Below, piece by piece: positions 1 to 5,052 of a stretch of 6,318 bases of DNA. The stretch covers positions 1-6,318 of the forward strand of contig JAITHG010000092.1 in NCBI GenBank assembly GCA_031280075.1, written 5' to 3'. The stretch is from Eubacteriales Family XIII. Incertae Sedis bacterium (GTDB lineage: Bacteria; Bacillota_A; Clostridia; Peptostreptococcales; Anaerovoracaceae). A program made the translations under genes and the position numbers. Each line of letters begins with the position of its first letter. The first letter of the stretch is position 1. Under the pieces are notes generated by a model, which saw nothing but the letters and a program-made list of their open reading frames with translations, searched no databases and had not been told where the DNA came from.

Positions 1-765
1 CGCGCCGTCGATCGTGAAGATGCGCTCGCCGCACAGGTCGCGGCGGGCAGGGTTTGTACAAGCCTTCGACTTCTCGGAGCCTGTGCGCAAGACATCCGAG
101 GCGACATCCGACGCTGCCACTGCGCGCGCCTCCGCGAGAACGTCCTCGGGGAAGCCCAGCTCGAAGCCGCGCCCGCGCGCCAGCGCGCGGATGTCCGTGC
201 CCGGCGCCCCGGCAGCCCCCAGGATCTCCGTAACCACTGCCGCCCCGTCGCCACGTCGATCCGGGTAGCGCGTGATGCGCGCCGAGACAATGTCGCCGGT
301 CTTTGCGCCGCCAAAGTCCCGCAGCGAGACGAGGAAGCCCGCGTGGATGCGCCGGTCGCTGGGCAGGATGAGACCGACATTCCGGCTGCGCTCAAACACG
401 CCGACGATGTCCGTGACGGCACGTTCCTCGATGCCCTCGACACGCCCTTCGAAGCGCTCCGGTCTCTCGGAGTCGGGGCGCACGAGGATGCGCACCGTGT
501 CCCCGTCCATCGCCCCGTTCATGCGGCGGCTGGGCACGAAGACATCCTGTTCCATCTCCTCGACGATCACGAAGCCGTAGCTGTGCGATGTCATGCGCAG
601 GACACCGCGCATGGTCTGCGTCCCTTCCTCCCATTTGCTTCGGCTGTCTCGGTGGTCGCCCCCTTTGCCCCTGTCTGCTTTGCCCCTGTCTGCTTTGGAT
701 CTGTCTGCTTTGGATCTGTCTGCTTTTTTGGGGCGTTTCCCGTGCCCCTTTTTTTTGAAACCCAT
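1..765 (-). CDS. rnr: Ribonuclease R (RNB-family 3'-5' exoribonuclease), N-terminal part, cut by window edge
   Basis: RNase R degrades structured RNA processively from the 3' end and acts in RNA turnover and quality control. 255 codons are visible and the frame is open to the left edge. Residues 1-51 are a basic leader rich in K and R with an (ADRSK)2(ADRGK)2 repeat. Residues about 53-95 form a cold-shock/OB domain (SYGFVIVEE, then DVFVPSRRMNGAMDGDTV). Residues about 115-165 form a second OB domain (VGVFERSRNVGLILPSDRRI). Residues 241-255 (RRDLCGERIFTIDGA) match the start of the RNB catalytic domain; its catalytic aspartates would lie beyond the edge. The start is the ATG at 765-763, preceded by AAGGGA with a 7-nt spacer; an in-frame TGA at 780-778 rules out anything further upstream. 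Oddity: the winged-helix domain that precedes the first OB domain in enzymes such as B. subtilis RNase R is not seen. It lies 73 nt after trkH with no terminator between, so read-through from trkAH is plausible. Confidence 0.9.
   Translation of the reverse strand, partial: MGFKKKGHGKRPKKADRSKADRSKADRGKADRGKGGDHRDSRSKWEEGTQTMRGVLRMTSHSYGFVIVEEMEQDVFVPSRRMNGAMDGDTVRILVRPDSERPERFEGRVEGIEERAVTDIVGVFERSRNVGLILPSDRRIHAGFLVSLRDFGGAKTGDIVSARITRYPDRRGDGAAVVTEILGAAGAPGTDIRALARGRGFELGFPEDVLAEARAVAASDVASDVLRTGSEKSKACTNPARRDLCGERIFTIDGA
664..723 (-). repeat. Four tandem 15-nt repeats inside the rnr leader
   Basis: Read on the coding (minus) strand, the tract is two copies of GCAGACAGATCCAAA followed by two copies of GCAGACAGGGGCAAA, in frame. 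They encode ADRSK-ADRSK-ADRGK-ADRGK, residues 15-34 of RNase R. Within each pair the copies are identical at DNA level, which points to recent slippage or duplication, and 15 nt keeps the reading frame whatever the copy number. The resulting segment is strongly basic and probably disordered. Confidence 0.93.
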
Positions 766-789
766 GGCATTGTCCCTTCAATAAACGGT

Positions 790-839
790 TGAATAAGCCC
801 CTGACAGTGGAAAAAGTCCCCGATTCTGTGATAAGTCCC
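790..839 (-). repeat. Three degenerate direct repeats between trkH and rnr
   Basis: On the plus strand the motif appears as TGAATAAGCCCC (790-801), TGGAAAAAGTCCCC (808-821) and TGATAAGTCCC (829-839). The starts are 18 and 21 nt apart. In transcript sense they read GGGACTTATCA, GGGGACTTTTTCCA and GGGGCTTATTCA. The first in transcript order overlaps the trkH stop codon. The array fills most of the 73-nt trkH-rnr gap. It could be a regulatory array, a sequence-specific RNA element or the decayed end of a mobile element; nothing in the window decides among these. Confidence 0.7.
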
Positions 840-2302
840 TAATTGTTCCTCTTCCAAAAGGAAGGGGTGAAGAGCAGGAAGACGGCGAAGATCTCCAACC
901 TCCCGATGAACATGAGCAGCGTGAGCAGCAGCCGTCCGCCCTCCGAAAAGACCGCAAAAGTGTTACCGTAACCGGTCGCGCCCCAGCCCAGCCCCGTGTT
1001 CGAGAGGGCTGCGAGGACGGAGCCGATGGTCGTCTCAAGATCCAGCCCGTCGAGGGACAGGAGGATGCAGCTGCCGGCAAAGATCATGGAGTACAGGATT
1101 GCCGTAACAGTTATATTGGAAACCTTGTCGGCCGGGATGGCGCGGTTGCCGATCTTGACCGCGAAGACGGCATTGGGATGCAGCCGTTTGTAGAAGTTCC
1201 GGCGGATGAGCATGAGGAGGATGGCGAAGCGCGAGACTTTCAGCCCGCCCGCCGTGGAGGCGGAGCAGCCCCCGATGAATACGACGAAGAAGAGGATCAT
1301 GCGGCAGAAAGTGGGCCAGCTGCCATAGTCCGTCACGGAATAGCCCGCCGTGGTCGTGAAGGAGAAGATCTGCAGCGTGCTGTTTTTCAGCGTCCCCCCG
1401 AGCCCGTCATAGGTGCCCGATTGCCAGAGCGTCAGGATGACGAGGACGTAGACCGTCACGAGCACCGTGGAGTAGATGCGGATCTCCGGGTCGCCGAAGA
1501 ATTCCTTGAAGCGCCGTCGCAGCGGGAGCTGGAGTGTCGAGAAGTTCAGTGAGCCGAAGATGCAGAACACCGTGATGATCAGCTCGACGAAGAAGTTGTC
1601 GTAGAGGCGGATGCCGATGCTGTGATCCACGACACCGCAGTTGCTGATGCTGCTGAAGGCATTGGACATCGCGTGAAAGGGATCCATGCCTGCCAGCAGG
1701 AGGCAGAGGAACTCGAGCAGCGTCAGCCCGATGTAGGTCCGGTAGACGTATTTCGCATTCTCCGAGATGCGCATGCGGTACTTGTCGATGCCCGAGCCCA
1801 TCGTCTCCGCGTTTGCCAAGTTGGAGGTCCCGATGCCGAGGGCAGGGAGGATGGTGATGACGAGCAGCAGGATGCCGAGCCCGCCGACCCAGTTGATGAG
1901 ACTGCGCCAGAACAGGATGGTATGGGGCAGCCGCTCGGGGTGCGAAATCAGGTTGATGCCCGTCGTCGTCACATCGGAAGTCGCTTCGAAGAAGGCATCG
2001 ACGAAGTTCGGGAGCACCCCCGTGAAGAAGTAGGGCAGGGCGCAGAGCAGGGCGGTGAGCACCCAGCAGAAGGTCACGACGAAGAAGCCCTCGCGCGCCT
2101 TGATCTGGTGCGTCTCCCGGCGCAGGGGCCAGAACAGCACGCTGCCACAGAAGGCGACGGCGGCGAAGATGGAGGCAAAGACGCGCAGCTCCGAATATTC
2201 TCGGTAGAGGACGGCGATGAGGAGCGTGGGGATCATGAATGCCGCCATGATGAGCAGCATGAGCCCGGTGAGTTTTCGGATCAGTTTTGCGTTGAGGTTC
2301 AT
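839..2302 (-). CDS. trkH: TrkH-type potassium uptake protein, membrane-translocating subunit
   Basis: Integral membrane subunit (487 aa, normal for the family) of the Trk/Ktr K+ uptake system; it forms the ion path and is gated by the cytoplasmic TrkA protein. The chain is hydrophobic throughout and shows the four pore-loop repeats expected of the SKT superfamily, with filter segments TTTGI (112-116), SNCG (220-223), TTAGY (317-321) and SNTG (434-437). All four filter glycines (115, 223, 320, 437) are present. The conserved FIGGCSASTAGGLK stretch (342-355) and the C-terminal GRLEIFAVFLLFTPSFW (467-483) are further TrkH signatures. The ATG at 2302-2300 lies 3 nt after the trkA stop with only a weak RBS, so translation is probably coupled to trkA. 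The stop is TAG at 841-839. Whether transport is coupled to H+ or Na+ cannot be told from the sequence. Confidence 0.95.
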   Translation of the reverse strand: MNLNAKLIRKLTGLMLLIMAAFMIPTLLIAVLYREYSELRVFASIFAAVAFCGSVLFWPLRRETHQIKAREGFFVVTFCWVLTALLCALPYFFTGVLPNFVDAFFEATSDVTTTGINLISHPERLPHTILFWRSLINWVGGLGILLLVITILPALGIGTSNLANAETMGSGIDKYRMRISENAKYVYRTYIGLTLLEFLCLLLAGMDPFHAMSNAFSSISNCGVVDHSIGIRLYDNFFVELIITVFCIFGSLNFSTLQLPLRRRFKEFFGDPEIRIYSTVLVTVYVLVILTLWQSGTYDGLGGTLKNSTLQIFSFTTTAGYSVTDYGSWPTFCRMILFFVVFIGGCSASTAGGLKVSRFAILLMLIRRNFYKRLHPNAVFAVKIGNRAIPADKVSNITVTAILYSMIFAGSCILLSLDGLDLETTIGSVLAALSNTGLGWGATGYGNTFAVFSEGGRLLLTLLMFIGRLEIFAVFLLFTPSFWKRNN

Positions 2303-2305
2303 GGC

Positions 2306-3670
2306 TTATCCAAGGAGCCCCCGCTTGGTCTTGATGAATTTCTCGACATCGTCCGCCTCCGAAAGCTCGCTCATGAGCAGGATGCGGTCGCCCTCCTTCA
2401 GCACCGTCTCGCGGTCGGGGATGATGACCTGCGCCCCCCGCTGGATGGCGGTCACGAGCAGCCCCTCGGGGATGTTCATGGACGAGAGCCGCTTGTCGGC
2501 GATGACCATGTCGTCGTGCAGGCTGATGAGCAGCAGCTCCGCCTGCCCCTGGATGACCTGCGAGGCGATGATGCGCGAACCCTGCAGAAAGCGCTGCACG
2601 TGGCTTGCCTCGATGTCGATGGGGTTGAGCGCCATGTCCACGCCCATCTGCTGGATGAGGTCGCTGAAACTCTCACGGCTGATCTTCGCGATGACATCCT
2701 CGATGCCCGCCTGCTTCGCCATGAGCGCCAGCAGCAGGTTTTCCTCGTCGAAGCCCGTCGTGCTGACGAAGGCATCCATCTCGTCGAAGTTCTCCTCGTG
2801 CAGGAAGTTCAGGTCGGTCGCGTCCCCGTGCAGGACGAGCACGTTCTGCAGGTGGATCGAAAGGTATTGGCAACGCGCCTTGTTGATGTCGATGATCTTG
2901 ACGGCGGCACCGAAGTCCTCGAGCAGCTTCGCGAGATAAAAGCCCGACTTGCCGCCCCCCACGATCATGACGCGCTGGATGTTCGTATACTTCCCGCGCT
3001 CGAAGACCTTCTTCGACATGCCCTCGATGTGGTCGCGCTCGCCGACGATGTAGAGGTCGTCCTCTGCCTCGATGGTGATGGGGCAGCCTTTGGCAGGGAT
3101 CATGACCTTGCCGTTCCTCGACACGGCGGCGACCGTCACGTTGCCGAGCACGCGCGTGGCATCCTCCGTCGTCAGCCCCACGAGCTTCGGCATCTGTCCG
3201 GCGAGGAACTCGAGCATCGAGATCTTCCCTGCATAATAGATGCCGTTCGAGAGCGTGTACTTTTCGACGAGGTACTTGTGGATCTCCTCCGCGACGGCGA
3301 GGTCGGGGTTGACGACGTGGTCGATGCTGAACTGCCGCTTCAGGAAGTCGCGCTGCGCCAGGTGCTCCGGATCCCGGATGCGCGCGATGACCTTGCTGAC
3401 GCCGAGCGCCTTCGCGATGGACGTGATGACGATGTTCTTCTCGTCTCGATCCGTCGTCGCGATCAGGTAGTCGTACGTGTCGATGCCGAGGTCGCTCAGG
3501 AGCGTAATCTCCTTCCCGTTGCCGACCACGCTCATCACGTCCAAGTTTTGCGCGTAGCGGTTGATGGTCTCCTCGCTCTTGTCGATGATGGTGACAGAAT
3601 GATCCCCCCCCATCAGCAGCTCCGCGATCCGGAGTCCCAGCTTCCCCGCGCCAACGATTGCTATTTTCAT
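2306..3670 (-). CDS. trkA: TrkA potassium uptake regulatory subunit, duplicated RCK protein
   Basis: Peripheral cytoplasmic protein (454 aa, the usual length of a two-RCK TrkA) that binds nucleotide and gates the TrkH channel encoded just downstream. It has two tandem RCK units. The first Rossmann fold has GAGKLG at 7-12 with acidic D30 ending strand 2, followed by an RCK_C domain around 145-225. The second has GGGKSG at 238-243 with D261, followed by RCK_C around 365-450. Both glycine-rich loops are intact, so NAD(H) or ATP/ADP binding in both halves is plausible. The start ATG at 3670-3668 is preceded closely by AGAGGG. It is the first gene of a leftward operon whose promoter should lie in the AT-rich zone at about 3719-3770. 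In some Bacillota, RCK_C domains of K+ transport proteins bind c-di-AMP; whether this one does is not evident. Confidence 0.95.
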   Translation of the reverse strand: MKIAIVGAGKLGLRIAELLMGGDHSVTIIDKSEETINRYAQNLDVMSVVGNGKEITLLSDLGIDTYDYLIATTDRDEKNIVITSIAKALGVSKVIARIRDPEHLAQRDFLKRQFSIDHVVNPDLAVAEEIHKYLVEKYTLSNGIYYAGKISMLEFLAGQMPKLVGLTTEDATRVLGNVTVAAVSRNGKVMIPAKGCPITIEAEDDLYIVGERDHIEGMSKKVFERGKYTNIQRVMIVGGGKSGFYLAKLLEDFGAAVKIIDINKARCQYLSIHLQNVLVLHGDATDLNFLHEENFDEMDAFVSTTGFDEENLLLALMAKQAGIEDVIAKISRESFSDLIQQMGVDMALNPIDIEASHVQRFLQGSRIIASQVIQGQAELLLISLHDDMVIADKRLSSMNIPEGLLVTAIQRGAQVIIPDRETVLKEGDRILLMSELSEADDVEKFIKTKRGLLG

Positions 3671-3702
3671 GTGCCCTCTGTCGCCCCAAGGACGCTTCTG
3701 TA

Positions 3703-3718
3703 CCCGGAGCCCTCCGGG
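3703..3718. promoter_or_regulatory. Perfect 16-nt palindrome in the trkA leader / divergent promoter region
   Basis: CCCGGAG at 3703-3709 and CTCCGGG at 3712-3718 are exact inverted repeats separated by CC. The palindrome is GC-rich and sits between the AT-rich promoter zone and trkA, with its right end about 48 nt upstream of the trkA start codon. Such a short, tightly spaced dyad suits a dimeric repressor operator. As RNA in the trkA leader it could form a 6-bp stem with a 4-nt loop, but there is no T-tract, so it is not a terminator. Confidence 0.5.
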
Positions 3719-3770
3719 ATGTTACAATACTATACAGCAAATACAATAATAAATACGGATTCTATCTTAC
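3719..3770. promoter_or_regulatory. AT-rich divergent promoter zone between trkA and the hydrolase gene
   Basis: This stretch of about 50 nt is strongly AT-rich inside GC-rich surroundings and lies between two divergent genes. It contains two exact copies of TACAATA 19 nt apart (3723-3729 and 3742-3748), plus -10-like words on both strands: TATAGT and TATTGT on the minus strand, TAATAA and TACAAT on the plus strand. TTACAA at 3722-3727 could be a plus-strand -35 element. Individual hexamers cannot be assigned with certainty; the call rests on composition and position. Confidence 0.5.
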
Positions 3771-3823
3771 CACGATGCGCGCAGAAAACAAGTAAAAGCT
3801 GCGACGGAGCGACGGAGGACACT

Positions 3824-4441
3824 ATGAAAATCAGACGTATCACCTGCGGCAACCTGGAGACCAACTGTTACATCCTCTACCACAAGCCGGGCGGGGAAGC
3901 CTACATCATCGACCCCGGCTACAATTATAAAGAATACTTGGCACCCCTGCGCGAGCTCGGGCTGACCGCGCGCGGCATCCTGCTCACGCACCACCACGAC
4001 GACCACACGGGCGCAGTCCGCAACCTAAAGCGCGAACTCGGCTGCCCCGTCTACATCCACCGCGAAGAGCTATCCTACTACAAAGGTGAGGCAGACGAGA
4101 TCCTCATGGGCGGCGAAACCCTTACGCTCCCCGCCGAAGATGGCGCGGGCGCGGCGGCGGAGACCATCCTGGTTCAGCACACGCCGGGGCATACGGCGGG
4201 CAGCGTCTGCTTCTACGCGCCGAAGAGCCGGGTGAGCTTCACCGGCGACACCATCTTCAACGTGGATCTGGGCTATACGCACTTCCCCGGCGGCAGCGCA
4301 GAGCGCATGCGGAACAGCATCCGAGCCGTCGTGGACAAATGGGACAACGGCGTGACGATCCACCCCGGTCACGGCGACCCTGAGACCATGAAGCGCGTGC
4401 GTGAGGTCAACCAGGAGTTCCTGGACATGCTCCGGGACTGA
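3824..4441 (+). CDS. Metallo-beta-lactamase-fold hydrolase, glyoxalase II-like
   Basis: Small cytoplasmic metallohydrolase of 205 aa, the usual size for the short glyoxalase-II-like branch of the family. The metal ligands are complete: H56, H58, D60 and H61 in THHHDDHTG, H123 in PGHTAGS, D142 in FTGDTIF and H183 in HPGHG. The N-terminus (MKIRRITCGNLETNCYIL) is typical of this group, in which the N-x-Y-I-L stretch starts the first beta sheet. The start is the ATG at 3824 with GGAGG at 3814-3818. The same frame is open for more than 2 kb upstream, but that part is only antisense to trkA and trkH. Members often hydrolyse thioesters such as S-lactoylglutathione or related thiol adducts; the substrate here is unknown. 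Where relatives commonly have D-x-PGG after the GDT motif, this protein has H153 in THFPGGS. It is divergent from trkA and followed by a terminator, so it is probably monocistronic. Confidence 0.92.
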   Translation: MKIRRITCGNLETNCYILYHKPGGEAYIIDPGYNYKEYLAPLRELGLTARGILLTHHHDDHTGAVRNLKRELGCPVYIHREELSYYKGEADEILMGGETLTLPAEDGAGAAAETILVQHTPGHTAGSVCFYAPKSRVSFTGDTIFNVDLGYTHFPGGSAERMRNSIRAVVDKWDNGVTIHPGHGDPETMKRVREVNQEFLDMLRD

Positions 4442-4486
4442 CCGGCAAAACGCCAGTCACCGGGACTGACCCGCAAAACCCGGTCA
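4432..4486. repeat. Tandem imperfect 28-nt repeat overlapping the hydrolase stop codon
   Basis: Copy 1 (4432-4459) and copy 2 (4460-4486) lie end to end. Their first 19 nt differ at one position (CCGGGACTGACC, then G or C, then GCAAAA). Copy 1 contains the last sense codons and TGA of the hydrolase gene, so the gene end looks duplicated. The tract also holds inverted repeats: TGACCGG (4439-4445) with CCGGTCA (4480-4486), and ACCGGG (4459-4464) with CCCGGT (4479-4484). Read on the minus strand, copy 1 folds into a 7-bp stem, GACTGGC-GTTTT-GCCGGTC, with one G-U pair. Confidence 0.75.
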
Positions 4487-4507
4487 AAATCGAATAATTT
4501 CCAGTAA

Positions 4508-4536
4508 TTGACAAACGGAAAACTGTATGGTAACAT
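4508..4536 (+). promoter_or_regulatory. Sigma-70-type promoter for yraN-dprA
   Basis: TTGACA at 4508-4513 is a perfect -35 hexamer. An exact 17-nt spacer leads to TAACAT at 4531-4536, which matches the -10 consensus at 4 of 6 positions. Transcription would start near 4543, about 100 nt upstream of the yraN start codon. The -10 element directly abuts the left arm of the terminator stem (4537-4545), so a transcript starting here would lack most of that arm and should not be terminated by it. Confidence 0.65.
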
Positions 4537-4568
4537 ATGGAAGCATTTCATGGTGCTTCCATTTTTTT
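4537..4568 (+). terminator. Rho-independent terminator for the hydrolase gene
   Basis: ATGGAAGCA (4537-4545) and TGCTTCCAT (4554-4562) form a perfect 9-bp stem with an 8-nt loop, followed by a run of T to 4568. It lies about 95 nt after the hydrolase stop codon and in the sense direction of that gene, so it most likely ends that transcript. Confidence 0.85.
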
Positions 4569-4625
4569 GCGTGTGTGAGCAAGTTCTGACAGGATGCCCA
4601 ACTAATGCGAAAAACGATGGAGCGG

Positions 4626-4633
4626 AAGGAGGT
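4626..4633 (+). promoter_or_regulatory. Strong ribosome binding site for yraN
   Basis: AAGGAGGT is a full match to the anti-Shine-Dalgarno sequence and stands 8 nt before the ATG at 4642. It fixes the yraN start and rejects the overlapping ATG codons in other frames. Confidence 0.85.
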
Positions 4634-4641
4634 TCCAAACC

Positions 4642-5052
4642 ATGCCAAAACCAACCCCGAACACACCGCGTGGCGCGCTGGGGCTGCGCGGCGAGCACCT
4701 GGCGGCGCGGCACCTCGCCGCCAGGGACTACCGAATCTTGGTGCGGAACTACGAGTGCCGGGCGGGCGAGATCGACATCATCGCCTGGCAGCCCACCGAG
4801 CGGACGCTCTGCTTCGTGGAGGTCAAGTGCCGCCGCACCGGCACCTACGGCACCCCCGCGCTCTCCGTGACGCGGGCGAAGCGCCGGCACATCCGCCAGG
4901 CGGCGGCATTCTACCTGCTGACGAGCGAAAGCTGGCTGAGGCGGAAGGGCATGCTGACGGAGGACACGTCTATGCGCTTTGACGTGATCGGCGTGCGGGT
5001 CAGCGACAAAGTATATGAACTCGAACATTTGGAAGGAGCTTTCTGGGAATGA
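4642..5052 (+). CDS. yraN: YraN / UPF0102 family endonuclease-like protein
   Basis: Small protein of 136 aa, slightly longer than the usual 115-130. The family has a restriction-endonuclease-like (Holliday junction resolvase-type) fold and typically lies beside DprA in bacteria; its exact role is not settled. Visible motifs are the early G17-E18 helix start (GLRGEHLAARHLAARDYRIL), RNYECRAGEIDIIA (35-48, with E43 and D45) and FVEVKCR (58-64, with E60 and K62). Together these give the D-ExK active-site pattern of this nuclease fold. The conserved Lys of the next helix (K80) and a C-terminal RFDVIGV strand follow. The start is fixed by the AAGGAGGT site. The stop overlaps the dprA start as ATGA, so the two proteins are made from one transcript. 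Residues 1-10 (MPKPTPNTPR) are a short proline-rich extension. Confidence 0.93.
   Translation: MPKPTPNTPRGALGLRGEHLAARHLAARDYRILVRNYECRAGEIDIIAWQPTERTLCFVEVKCRRTGTYGTPALSVTRAKRRHIRQAAAFYLLTSESWLRRKGMLTEDTSMRFDVIGVRVSDKVYELEHLEGAFWE

Noticed and set aside
790..839. Insertion sequence end between trkH and rnr
   Set aside because: The core words are suggestive, but there is no inverted partner, target duplication or transposase fragment in the window, so it is listed only as a repeat.
392..857. Apparent frameshift or several small proteins at the rnr start (open frames beginning at 781 and 857 on the minus strand)
   Set aside because: The frame starting at 765 is open throughout and gives a continuous RNase R sequence with an RBS. 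The other frames read the same basic repeat out of phase and break down into arginine-rich shadow sequence.
3671..3770. Possible c-di-AMP (ydaO-type) riboswitch upstream of trkA, as found before some K+ transport genes
   Set aside because: The leader from the AT-rich promoter zone to the trkA start is only about 50-100 nt and shows one short dyad. It is too small and lacks the multi-helix structure of that riboswitch class.
1622..3823. Very long plus-strand open frame (over 700 codons) running into the hydrolase gene
   Set aside because: It lies opposite trkA and trkH in exact codon register, since both genes share one frame because of the 3-nt gap. Antisense stops in this register require sense codons TTA, CTA or TCA, which are avoided in GC-rich genes. 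The translation is a D/E/R/H/V-rich string with no family features; the real gene starts at 3824 with its own RBS.
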